This document shows positions 25,829 through 33,868 of a DNA stretch of 64,000 nucleotides, in pieces. The notes under the pieces are model-generated. The model ran no database searches and was not told the DNA's origin. It saw only the letters and a program-made list of their open reading frames with translations. This DNA is from an uncultured Christensenella sp. (GTDB taxonomy: Bacteria > Bacillota > Clostridia > Christensenellales > Borkfalkiaceae). Where the stretch lies: contig CAJTUI010000011.1 in the NCBI GenBank assembly GCA_910579705.1, positions 21,426 through 85,425 on the forward strand, written 5' to 3'. The position numbers were made by a program, and so were the translations under genes. Numbering within the stretch: position 1 is the first letter of the stretch; each line of letters begins with the position of its first letter.

Positions 25829-27196
25829 ATGCAATCGTTGATTAAAGAAATCGAAAGTCTGGTGGATTACGCGAAGACGAATTTGGAGCTTGAAGCAGGG
25901 GATACGGCTTATAAGAGAAACCGCCTGCTCGAATTGTATGAAAGCGGTATTGAGGGCGCGGAGCTCGAAGACGCCGTCTACGGCGAGCTGAGTCTTTTAC
26001 CGTCCGCGGTGAACGCGCGTTTTGCAGAGATAAGCAAGTCTGAGGGCGGCAAGGCGGCCACGGACTGGCTTTACGACTATTGCGTGAAAAACAGATACGT
26101 AAAGAAAGACGTGCTTGACAAAAACCCGCGTTTCGAAACTTCGAACGGACTCATTATAACCATTAACAAGGCTAAGCCCGAATTCCGGGACCCCAAAAAA
26201 GCTGTCAAGGGCAACAGCGTTGAGGGCGGTTTCTGCAAATGCGTTATCTGCCGCGAAAACGAGGGCTACGGCGCAAGAAACAAGCGCAATCTCCGCACGG
26301 TAGATTTAACGCTGGGCGGCAAGCCGTGGTTCTGGCAGTTCTCGCCTTACGGATATTTCAATCAGCACGGTATCGCGGTCAACTGCGAGCATATACCTAT
26401 GCATATAGACGAGGACACGTTCCCGCGGCTTATGGATTTTGTGGACAAATATCCGCACTATTTCGTCGGTTGCAACGCGCCTCTGCCCGGAATCGGCGGC
26501 AGCGTGCTCGCCCACGACCACTATCAGGGCGGCGGGGAAATTCTGCCGCTGCATAAGGCTAAAATTAAGACGCAGATAAAGGATAAAAAATATCCGTACG
26601 TTATAGCGGGCGTTCTCGACTGGCCCGGCACGGTTATACGCATAAAGAGCGGTAAGCGCAACGAGGTAACGGAAGTTGCGGAGCGGTTGCGCGCGGCGTG
26701 GGTTAAGTATAACAACCCCGAAATAGGTATAATCGCAAAGGATAAGGACGGGGAGCATAACGCGATAAGCCCCACGGTCATAAAAAGCGTGAACGGCTAT
26801 GAAATGAACGTCATTTTAAGGAGCAACGTCGCAAGCGAAGAATATCCCGACGGAGTGTTCCACGCCCACCCCGAGTTCCATTCGATAAAGAAAGAGAGCA
26901 TAGGTCTTATCGAGGCGCAGGGCCTGTTTATACTGCCCGGCAGACTCGAAGAGCAGCTTGCGGAAGTGGAAAAATTCATTGCCGAGAAAAAGAGTCTGCC
27001 CGAAGAATATGCGCAGTTTAAGCTTGTATACGATGAAACCAAAGCGCTGTACGAAGGCGGCAAGTTCAAGACCGTTCATTCCGCTATGCAGGAAGAGTTG
27101 GGAAGTATTTGTTACAGAATACTCGAAAACACGGCCGTGTTTAAGACGGACGCGGATTTGAAGAGGTTCTTGGTTGACGCGGGTTTCGAAGTATGA
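25829..27196 (+). CDS. galT: UDP-glucose--hexose-1-phosphate uridylyltransferase GalT (type 2)
   Basis: Leloir pathway enzyme exchanging UMP between UDP-glucose and galactose 1-phosphate. It is the long Gram-positive type, distinct from the 350-residue enterobacterial form. Recognisable blocks are ARFAEISKSEGGKAATDWLY, GGFCKCVICRENEGYGAR, the active-site-type LAHDHYQGGGE, VTEVAERLRAAW and FHAHPEFHSIKKESIGLIEA. The 455-residue length fits. The ATG follows AAGGAAGG. The stop overlaps galK by four bases. It is separated from the acetyltransferase gene by 37 bases with no terminator. Confidence 0.94.
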   Translation: MQSLIKEIESLVDYAKTNLELEAGDTAYKRNRLLELYESGIEGAELEDAVYGELSLLPSAVNARFAEISKSEGGKAATDWLYDYCVKNRYVKKDVLDKNPRFETSNGLIITINKAKPEFRDPKKAVKGNSVEGGFCKCVICRENEGYGARNKRNLRTVDLTLGGKPWFWQFSPYGYFNQHGIAVNCEHIPMHIDEDTFPRLMDFVDKYPHYFVGCNAPLPGIGGSVLAHDHYQGGGEILPLHKAKIKTQIKDKKYPYVIAGVLDWPGTVIRIKSGKRNEVTEVAERLRAAWVKYNNPEIGIIAKDKDGEHNAISPTVIKSVNGYEMNVILRSNVASEEYPDGVFHAHPEFHSIKKESIGLIEAQGLFILPGRLEEQLAEVEKFIAEKKSLPEEYAQFKLVYDETKALYEGGKFKTVHSAMQEELGSICYRILENTAVFKTDADLKRFLVDAGFEV

Positions 27197-28308
27197 AAGG
27201 ATACGATTACAAGATAACTGCCGCGGGCAGGATAAACATTATCGGCGAACATATCGACTATTGCGGCGGTAAGGTGTTTCCCGCGGCGCTGTCGCTTAAC
27301 AATACCGTCTATGCGCGCGCCAACGGCACGGATAAGATTAATTTAAGCTGGACCACTTTACCCGATAATGTCACGCTCGATATAAACGGGCTGGACGGTT
27401 ACAGGAACGAGAAGTACGCCAAGTTTCAGGCGGGCTGCGCGTATCTGTGGCAGAAAGCGGGGCATAAGGTTATAGGTTGCGATTTGCTTATGGACTGCTC
27501 CGTTCCGTTCGGGAGCGGGCTTTCCAGTTCCGCGGCGATAGAGGTCAGCACTATTGCGGCGCTTGCAACTCTTGCGGGCGAGCCGCTGGATAAAAAGGAG
27601 ATTGCGCTTATCGCGCAACAGGCGGAGCGGGAATACGCGGGCGTGAACTGCGGCATTATGGACCAGTACGCCTCGGCGAACGGCAAGAGGGGTTGCGCAA
27701 TGATACTCGACTGTAAGAGCGTCACGCACGAGTATGTGCCGTTCGAGCTGGGCGACTACTCGCTTATAATAATAAATTGCAACAAGCCGCATAATCTTGT
27801 CGAGAGCAAGTATAACGAGCGGCGCGCGGAAACCGAAAAGGCGCTTGAAATTCTAAAAAAAGTTTTACCCGTAAGCTGTCTTGCCGAAGTCACGACGGAG
27901 CAGTTCGCAAAGTTTGGCGGTATGCTTAGCGGCAAGGTTTACGACAGGTGCAAGCACGTGGTCGAAGAGTGCGAAAGGGTGAAACTTGCGGCGGAGGCAA
28001 TGAAGAGCGGTGACGTTTTAACGCTTGGTAAACTGTTGAACGCATCGCACAAATCTTTGAAGGAACTGTACGAGGTTACGGGCAAGGAACTTGACGCGCT
28101 TGCCGAAAGCGCTCAGGCGCACCCCGCCTGCATAGGTTCGAGAATGACGGGTGCCGGGTTCGGCGGCTGTACGATTTCGCTTGTCGAAAAGGACGGTGTG
28201 GAAAGCTTTAAGGAAAGCGTTTCGGCCGCGTACAGGGAAAAGATTGGTTACGACTGTAAAATTTATGCCGCGGAGATAGCGGACGGAATTACGGTAACAA
28301 AGATATAG
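27193..28308 (+). CDS. galK: Galactokinase GalK
   Basis: GHMP kinase that phosphorylates D-galactose at C1. The signature AAGRINIIGEHIDYCGG starts at residue 10, the ATP loop is VPFGSGLSSSAAIEVST, the catalytic Asp lies in GIMDQYAS, and motif 3 is GSRMTGAGFGGCTISLV. At 371 residues it is slightly shorter than the usual 380-390. The ATG overlaps the galT stop, and galE follows 10 bases later with its own GGAGG site. Confidence 0.95.
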   Translation: MKGYDYKITAAGRINIIGEHIDYCGGKVFPAALSLNNTVYARANGTDKINLSWTTLPDNVTLDINGLDGYRNEKYAKFQAGCAYLWQKAGHKVIGCDLLMDCSVPFGSGLSSSAAIEVSTIAALATLAGEPLDKKEIALIAQQAEREYAGVNCGIMDQYASANGKRGCAMILDCKSVTHEYVPFELGDYSLIIINCNKPHNLVESKYNERRAETEKALEILKKVLPVSCLAEVTTEQFAKFGGMLSGKVYDRCKHVVEECERVKLAAEAMKSGDVLTLGKLLNASHKSLKELYEVTGKELDALAESAQAHPACIGSRMTGAGFGGCTISLVEKDGVESFKESVSAAYREKIGYDCKIYAAEIADGITVTKI

Positions 28309-28318
28309 GAGGCTGTTA

Positions 28319-29332
28319 ATGAAAATACTTGTAACGGGCGGCGCGGGATACATTGGCTCGCACACCTGCGTGGAACTTCTGGACAAAGGATACGAGGTCG
28401 TCGTTATAGACAACTTCGACAACTCGTCGCCTAAGAGCATAGACAGAGTCGAAGAGATAACGGGCAAGGGCGTTACGCTGTACGTCGGCGACGTCCGCGA
28501 CGCGGAAATTCTCGATAAGATTTTCACCGAGCACAAAATCGACTGGGTTATACATTTCGCGGGGCTTAAAGCGGTGGGCGAATCCTGCGCGAAACCGATA
28601 GAGTATTACAACAACAACCTTTACGGTACGCTTGTGCTTACCGACGCAATGCGCAGAAACGGTTGCAAGAAGATAGTATTTTCGTCGTCCGCTACGGTGT
28701 ACGGCGACCCCGAGGTTCTGCCTCTGACCGAGGAATGCAAGACGGGCGGAACTACCAACCCGTACGGAACGAGCAAGTATTTTCAGGAAATTATGCTCGA
28801 AGACATTTACAAGTCGGATAAGGAGTGGACGGTAGTTTTATTGAGATATTTCAATCCCGTCGGCGCGCACGAAAGCGGGCTTATCGGCGAGGACCCTCAG
28901 GGTATCCCCAACAACCTTACGCCTTATATTTCCAAAGTCGCCATCGGCGAGCTTAAAGAGATAGGCGTTTTCGGAAACGACTATCCCACGCACGACGGAA
29001 CGGGCGTGAGGGACTATATCCACGTCGTAGACCTTGCCAAGGGCCACGTAGCGGCTATTGACGTAATTAATAAGTCGGGCGTCTACACATACAATCTCGG
29101 CACGGGCATAGGCTATTCCGTTCTGGACGTTATAAACGCGTTTAACAAGGCTTGCGGCAGGCAATTGCCGTACTCGATTAAACCCCGCCGCGCGGGCGAC
29201 ATCGCGGCCTGCTATGCGGACGCTGGCAAGGCGAAAAGAGAGCTGGCCTGGGAGGCTAAACTCGGCATAGACGATATGTGCGCGTCGCTCTGGAACTGGC
29301 AACAAAAAAATCCCAAAGGTTATAACGGTTAA
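28319..29332 (+). CDS. galE: UDP-glucose 4-epimerase GalE
   Basis: Short-chain dehydrogenase-fold epimerase interconverting UDP-galactose and UDP-glucose, completing the Leloir pathway. The NAD loop GGAGYIGSHT is at the N-terminus, the catalytic Ser and Tyr/Lys are in FSSSATVYG and PYGTSKYFQE, and substrate contacts lie in LRYFNPVGAHESG and RDYIHVVDLAKGH. The 337-residue length is typical. It is the last gene of the operon and is followed 10 bases later by a strong hairpin. Confidence 0.96.
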   Translation: MKILVTGGAGYIGSHTCVELLDKGYEVVVIDNFDNSSPKSIDRVEEITGKGVTLYVGDVRDAEILDKIFTEHKIDWVIHFAGLKAVGESCAKPIEYYNNNLYGTLVLTDAMRRNGCKKIVFSSSATVYGDPEVLPLTEECKTGGTTNPYGTSKYFQEIMLEDIYKSDKEWTVVLLRYFNPVGAHESGLIGEDPQGIPNNLTPYISKVAIGELKEIGVFGNDYPTHDGTGVRDYIHVVDLAKGHVAAIDVINKSGVYTYNLGTGIGYSVLDVINAFNKACGRQLPYSIKPRRAGDIAACYADAGKAKRELAWEAKLGIDDMCASLWNWQQKNPKGYNG

Positions 29333-29342
29333 ATAAATTTAG

Positions 29343-29371
29343 TGCGCCGCGCGGAATTTCCGCGCGGCGCA
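29343..29371 (+). terminator. Terminator of the rhamnose/galactose operon
   Basis: GC-rich inverted repeat TGCGCCGCGCGG / CCGCGCGGCGCA with an AATTT loop, followed by TACGTTTATTTT. The stem is very strong, the T-tract interrupted. Confidence 0.8.
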
Positions 29372-29426
29372 TACGTTTATTTTGCGGAGTTAAACGCAAT
29401 AATTAAATAAAAAAAGCAGGTATAAA

Positions 29427-30404
29427 ATGTGTACAGCCGTAGCCTATAAGACCAAGGATTTTTATTTCGGGCGCACGCTCGACAACGATTGCTCATACGT
29501 AGAAGAAATAACCGTCACGCCGCGGAATTTTGTGTTGCACTTCAAAAAGTGCGGCGATATTAAAACGCATTACGCGATAATAGGTATGGCGTTTATCCCC
29601 GACAAATTCCCGCTGTACTACGACGCTGTTAACGAAAAGGGGCTGTGTATGGCAGGCCTCAACTTTGTAGGCAACGCGCATTACGGCAACGAGGAAAAGG
29701 GAAAAATAAATCTAGCCCAGTTTGAATTTATTCCGTATATTTTAGGCAGGTGCGCGTCGGTAAGCAAGGTGCTGTCGGAGCTTGAAAAAATCAACCTCAC
29801 GGGCGTTCCGTACAACGGCGCTCTACCCGTGGCGCAACTGCACTGGATTATTGCGGATAGGGAAAGGGCGGTCACGGTGGAGTTCGTTAAGGAAGGCGTG
29901 AAGATTTACTTTAATCCCGTCGGCGTTCTCGCCAACAATCCGCCGTTTGACAGACAGATGTTTAACCTCAACAACTATATGTCACTATCCCCGAACGAGC
30001 CGCAAAACAGCTTTTCCGAAATTCTGGATTTGAAAACTTACAGCCGCGGTATGGGCGCTATTGGCCTTCCCGGCGATTTGTCGTCGCAATCGCGGTTTGT
30101 GCGCGCGGCGTTTATAAAACTCAACTCCGTCTCGGGCGACACGGAAGAGGAAAGCGTGAACCAGTTCTTTCATATTTTAGGTTCTGTCGCCCAGCCCCGC
30201 GGCGCCTGCAAAGTCGGCGACAACGGCTACGAAACCACGGTTTACACGTCCTGTTGCAACGCCGCGAAAGGCATTTACTATTACACGACTTACGAAAACC
30301 ACGCAATTTCCGCCGTCGATATGCACAAAGAAAATCTCGACGGGGACAGGCTGTCGCGCTTTCCGATTGTAAGAAAAGAAAAAATAACTTTTCATAACAG
30401 ATAA
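29427..30404 (+). CDS. bsh: Bile salt hydrolase / choloylglycine hydrolase family protein
   Basis: Ntn-hydrolase that removes glycine or taurine from conjugated bile salts. After removal of Met1 the nucleophile is Cys2 (MCTAVAYKTKDFYFGRTLD). The catalytic set is complete: Arg16, Asp19, Asn79 in GLNFVGNAHYG, Asn171 in GVLANNPPFD and Arg223 in SQSRFVRAAF. NNYMSLSPNEPQNSF, YSRGMGAIGLPGDLSS and FHILGSVAQPRG are close to clostridial and lactobacillal bile salt hydrolases rather than penicillin V acylases. There is no signal peptide. The gene is monocistronic, flanked by terminators. It is a strong pointer to life in an animal gut. Confidence 0.88.
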   Translation: MCTAVAYKTKDFYFGRTLDNDCSYVEEITVTPRNFVLHFKKCGDIKTHYAIIGMAFIPDKFPLYYDAVNEKGLCMAGLNFVGNAHYGNEEKGKINLAQFEFIPYILGRCASVSKVLSELEKINLTGVPYNGALPVAQLHWIIADRERAVTVEFVKEGVKIYFNPVGVLANNPPFDRQMFNLNNYMSLSPNEPQNSFSEILDLKTYSRGMGAIGLPGDLSSQSRFVRAAFIKLNSVSGDTEEESVNQFFHILGSVAQPRGACKVGDNGYETTVYTSCCNAAKGIYYYTTYENHAISAVDMHKENLDGDRLSRFPIVRKEKITFHNR

Positions 30405-30413
30405 ATAAAAAAT

Positions 30414-30445
30414 AACCGTGTCCGAAACATTCCGGACACGGTTTT
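30414..30445. terminator. Bidirectional terminator between bsh and the GGGtGRT gene
   Basis: Inverted repeat AACCGTGTCCG / CGGACACGGTT with an 8-base loop, flanked by TTTTATA on the plus side and by A-rich sequence giving TTATTTTT on the minus side. It separates two convergent genes. Confidence 0.88.
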
Positions 30446-30457
30446 ATATTTGTGATT

Positions 30458-31459
30458 TTATTTCGTCAAAGCTTCCTGAACGGCAACGGCGACCGCAACG
30501 GTAGCGCCGACCATCGGGTTGTTGCCCATACCGATTAAGCCCATCATTTCAACGTGAGCGGGAACGGAGGAAGAACCTGCGAACTGCGCGTCGGAATGCA
30601 TACGGCCCATAGTATCGGTCATACCGTAAGAGGAAGGGCCTGCCGCCATATTGTCGGGGTGGAGCGTTCTGCCGGTGCCGCCGCCCGACGCAACCGAGAA
30701 GTAGTGCACGCCGTTTTCAACGCACCATTTCTTGTAGGTGCCCGCAACGGGGTGCTGGAAACGCGTGGGGTTGGTGGAGTTGCCGGTAATGGATACGGAA
30801 ACGTGCTCCATTTTCATAATTGCAACGCCTTCGGGCACGTTGTCCGCGCCGTAGCACTTAACTTTCGCTCTCGCGCCTTCGGAGAAGGCTTTGCTGTCGG
30901 TAACCTTAACCGTTTCGGTATAGGGGTCGAACTCGGTCTTGCAGTAAGTGAAACCGTTAATTCTCGAAATAATGTAAGCGGCGTCTTTACCGAGGCCGTT
31001 CAGAATAACTCTTAAAGGCTTAACCCTGACCTTGTTTGCGTTTTCGGCAATCTTAATCGCGCCTTCCGCAGCCGCGAAAGATTCGTGTCCCGCAAGGAAA
31101 CAGAAACAGTCGGTTTCTTCGGAGAGGAGCATAGCGCCGAGGTTGCCGTGGCCGAGACCAACTTTCCTGTTTTCGGCAACAGAACCGGGGATACAGAAAC
31201 TTTGAAGGCCGATACCGATAGCCGCCGCGGCGTCGGCCGCTTTCACGCAGCCTTTCTTTACGGCGATAGCCGCGCCGACTGCGTACGCCCAGACCGCGTT
31301 TTCGAAACATATAGGCTGTGTGCCGCGGACAATCTTGTCCACGTCGATACCCTTTTCAAGCGTGATGTCGCGGCATTCTTCTATGCTTTTAATGCCGTAC
31401 TCTTTAAGAACTCCGAGAATTTTCTTTTCTCTTCTTTCATAACTTTCAAACAGTGCCAT
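30458..31459 (-). CDS. GGGtGRT family protein
   Basis: Member of a conserved but uncharacterised family named for the motif seen here as ASGGGTGRTLHPDNMAAG. Other Gly-rich blocks are GMTDTMGRMHSDAQFAGSS, GNSTNPTRFQHPVAG and the C-terminal GMGNNPMVGATVAVAVAV. The 333-residue length is that of the family. The only clear partner is the NifU-like scaffold gene three bases upstream. From established family knowledge this pair occurs together in anaerobes; its biochemical role is not known to me. One possibility is a metal-cofactor or Fe-S related function because of its partner. There is no signal peptide or membrane segment. Confidence 0.85.
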   Translation of the reverse strand: MALFESYERREKKILGVLKEYGIKSIEECRDITLEKGIDVDKIVRGTQPICFENAVWAYAVGAAIAVKKGCVKAADAAAAIGIGLQSFCIPGSVAENRKVGLGHGNLGAMLLSEETDCFCFLAGHESFAAAEGAIKIAENANKVRVKPLRVILNGLGKDAAYIISRINGFTYCKTEFDPYTETVKVTDSKAFSEGARAKVKCYGADNVPEGVAIMKMEHVSVSITGNSTNPTRFQHPVAGTYKKWCVENGVHYFSVASGGGTGRTLHPDNMAAGPSSYGMTDTMGRMHSDAQFAGSSSVPAHVEMMGLIGMGNNPMVGATVAVAVAVQEALTK

Positions 31460-31461
31460 AA

Positions 31462-32187
31462 TTAATCAACCTCCTTGTCGGTTCTGGGGTCAATATGTTT
31501 AACCGCGCCGGCCTCGGCAGAATATCTGCCGTACGTTCCTATAGACTTCTCGTACGCCTCGTTGGGAGAAAGACCCTTCTTAATGAAGTCGGTCATCTTG
31601 CCGAGCGAAACGAACTTATATCCGCAGACCTCGTTGTTTTTATCAAGCGCGAGCGAGAGTACGTAACCTTCCGCCATTTCGAGGTATCTTACGCCTTTGA
31701 GCGCCGTACCGTACATAGTTCCCACCTGCGAGCGGAGACCTTTTCCCAGATCTTCGAGGCCCGCGCCGACAGGCAGACCGTCCTCGGAAAACGCCGACTG
31801 CGTTCTGCCGTAAACTATCTGCAAAAACAGTTCGCGCATAGCGGTGTTGATGGCGTCGCACACAAGGTCGGTATTAAGCGCTTCGAGAATGGTTTTATGG
31901 GGCAGGATTTCCGCGGCCATAGCGGCGGAGTGGGTCATACCCGAACAGCCGATTGTTTCGACCAGGCATTCCTGAATGATGCCGTCCTTTACGTTGAGGG
32001 TAAGCTTGCAGGCGCCCTGTTGGGGTGCGCACCAGCCGATACCGTGCGTAAGACCTTTGATGTCCTTGATTTCCTTTGCCTTAACCCACAACCCCTCTTC
32101 GGGAATGGGTGCGGGACCGTGCTCGAACTTGCCGGTAACGCCTTTGGCAACGCAAATCATATTTTCAATGTCTTTTGAATAATTCAT
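31462..32187 (-). CDS. NifU-like iron-sulfur cluster assembly scaffold-type protein (GGGtGRT partner)
   Basis: Resembles the N-terminal IscU/NifU scaffold domain. Conserved Cys residues lie in GWCAPQQGAC (Cys53, Cys60), VETIGCSGMTHSAAMAAE (Cys81) and DLVCDAI (Cys110); the CSGMTHS block parallels the GCG/S region of IscU. The C-terminal half (from about residue 125) is an extension not found in IscU. The ATG follows GGAGG and a promoter precedes it. It is translated first, with the GGGtGRT gene 2 bases downstream, so the two products are probably made together and act together. Confidence 0.8.
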   Translation of the reverse strand: MNYSKDIENMICVAKGVTGKFEHGPAPIPEEGLWVKAKEIKDIKGLTHGIGWCAPQQGACKLTLNVKDGIIQECLVETIGCSGMTHSAAMAAEILPHKTILEALNTDLVCDAINTAMRELFLQIVYGRTQSAFSEDGLPVGAGLEDLGKGLRSQVGTMYGTALKGVRYLEMAEGYVLSLALDKNNEVCGYKFVSLGKMTDFIKKGLSPNEAYEKSIGTYGRYSAEAGAVKHIDPRTDKEVD

Positions 32188-32218
32188 TACGATTCCTCCG
32201 TTTTTATTAACTTCGATA

Positions 32219-32247
32219 ATTATAACACAAGCAGAAAATTAATTCAA
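32219..32247 (-). promoter_or_regulatory. Promoter of the scaffold-GGGtGRT operon
   Basis: On the minus strand TTGAAT (32247-32242), 17 bp, TATAAT (32224-32219), about 32 bases before the scaffold ATG. Confidence 0.8.
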
Positions 32248-32300
32248 TAATTGAGTATTAAAAAAATTAAAAAATTTTAAGGCGCGTATCGTTAAAATTG

Positions 32301-32328
32301 TTTACCCGCGCCGAAAAAGTATTATAAT
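32301..32328 (+). promoter_or_regulatory. Promoter of the mcsA-mcsB-clpC operon
   Basis: TATAAT (32323-32328) with TTTACC (32301-32306) at 16 bp, 22 bases before the mcsA ATG. I see no GGTCAAA-type direct repeat, the CtsR operator, in the 163-bp gap. Confidence 0.65.
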
Positions 32329-32350
32329 ATAGGTAAAAGGTTAAAAAACT

Positions 32351-32821
32351 ATGCTTTGTCAACACTGTAAAAAAAAGCCCGCGTCCGTAAACTACTACGA
32401 AGTGGTGGACGGCAATAAATTCGAGTGTCATTTATGCTCGTTCTGCTATGCGGGTTTATACGGCGAATTAAACGATAAACTCAATCACGGCAAGTGGGCC
32501 AATCTTTTCGGCGTTGACGGCTGTCCCGTATGCGGCGCGACTTACGCCGATTACGAGCGCACTGGGCTTTTGGGCTGCGCGGGCTGTTACGACGTGTTTC
32601 ACGAAAAGTTAATCCCCGTTATCCGCGGCATTCAGGGCAAGACGGAGCACGTGGGCAAGGTCGGTAAAAACGCCGACAATTTCGGACTTCGCATACAGCT
32701 CAAAAATTTGCAGGAAAAGCTGGAAGACGCTTTGCGCGAAAAGAACTTCCGTGAGGCGGACAGACTCAACAGGCAGATAAACGCTATTAAAAAGTCATTA
32801 CACGGGGGCGGCAATGGATAG
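32351..32821 (+). CDS. mcsA: McsA, zinc-finger activator of the McsB protein arginine kinase
   Basis: Partner of the arginine kinase McsB. It has four Cys pairs in two zinc-binding units (CQHCKKKP, CHLCSFCYAG, CPVCGATYADYERTGLLGC, CAGCYDVF) and a C-terminal UVR motif (about residues 115-150, LQEKLEDALREKNFREADRLN) for protein contacts. The 156-residue length is slightly short of the B. subtilis protein. It is the first gene of the operon, whereas the usual order has ctsR in front. It overlaps mcsB by eight bases. Confidence 0.92.
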   Translation: MLCQHCKKKPASVNYYEVVDGNKFECHLCSFCYAGLYGELNDKLNHGKWANLFGVDGCPVCGATYADYERTGLLGCAGCYDVFHEKLIPVIRGIQGKTEHVGKVGKNADNFGLRIQLKNLQEKLEDALREKNFREADRLNRQINAIKKSLHGGGNG

Positions 32822-33830
32822 ACAGTACGGCGAAACGGTTGTGTCTACGCGTATCCGCCTTGCGCGGAACTTAGAGGGTTATCCTTTTCCTTCAAGGCTG
32901 AAAAGCGAAAAACAGGCGAAAGAAATAATAAGGCTTGTTTCCTCCGCGCTCTCCAGGCTGGACGAATTCAAGCTATATTATATGGACAACATTTCCCGAG
33001 AGCAGTCTGTCTGCTTAATGGAAAACCATCTTATAAGCCCCAACCTTATCAACAACAAACGCTTTTCCGCCGCGCTTATCAATAGGGAAGAAAACGTTTC
33101 GGTTATGATAAACGAGGAAGATCACTTGCGCGAGCAGTGCATAGTCAGGGGACTGGATTTGCGGCTTGCTTACGAAACGATGTCGGAAATAGATAACCGT
33201 ATCGCGGGCTCTATGAAGTTCGCGTACGACGAGCGGCTTGGTTTTTTGACGGCCTGCCCGACAAACCTCGGCACGGGTCTCAGGGCGTCGGTAATGATGT
33301 TTTTGCCCGCGACGACCATTAACGGTGTGATTAACAAAGCGATAAAGCATATCCGCAATCTCGGCCTTACGGTGCGCGGCGTTTACGGCGAAGGCAGCGG
33401 CGCCGAAGGCTATATGTATCAGATAAGCAACGAGGTAACCCTCGGCGTGACGGAAGAGGAGATACTTGCACGGGTGCGCGAAGTCGTGGACACGGTTTGC
33501 GAAATAGAGCAACTGGAACGCAAAAAGCTTTTAAGCGGGGCGGACGCGCTGGATATCAAGGACGAATGTATGCGTTCTTACGGAATACTTACAAACTGCG
33601 CCAAAATTTCCGCGTCGGAATTTGTTAAGCTTGCGGCTAACGTGAAACTGGGCGCGTGTCTCGGGCACTTACCGATCCGCGACGTTTCCGCCATTGACGA
33701 GCTGTCGGTAAAGCTCAGCCCGTCCAACATAACGGCCGCCGCAGGGCGACAGCTTTCCCCGTCCGAGCGCGACGCATACCGCGCGCAGGTCTGCGTGAAA
33801 ACGTTCAGAAATATGTGCGGCGGAAATTAA
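32814..33830 (+). CDS. mcsB: Protein arginine kinase McsB
   Basis: Phosphorylates arginines on damaged proteins, marking them for ClpCP degradation. It belongs to the ATP:guanido phosphotransferase fold: VVSTRIRLARNLEGYPFP with the nucleotide-binding Arg, the region NREENVSVMINEEDHLREQ, and LTACPTNLGTGLRASVMM. The 338-residue length is slightly below that of the B. subtilis enzyme. A later EGSGAEGYMYQISN block is the McsB-specific substrate loop. Overlap with mcsA suggests coupled translation, needed for the McsA-McsB complex. Confidence 0.94.
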   Translation: MDRQYGETVVSTRIRLARNLEGYPFPSRLKSEKQAKEIIRLVSSALSRLDEFKLYYMDNISREQSVCLMENHLISPNLINNKRFSAALINREENVSVMINEEDHLREQCIVRGLDLRLAYETMSEIDNRIAGSMKFAYDERLGFLTACPTNLGTGLRASVMMFLPATTINGVINKAIKHIRNLGLTVRGVYGEGSGAEGYMYQISNEVTLGVTEEEILARVREVVDTVCEIEQLERKKLLSGADALDIKDECMRSYGILTNCAKISASEFVKLAANVKLGACLGHLPIRDVSAIDELSVKLSPSNITAAAGRQLSPSERDAYRAQVCVKTFRNMCGGN

Positions 33831-33868
33831 ATAAACGGCAAGAGGGCGTTTCGCCCGAAGGAGGATAT

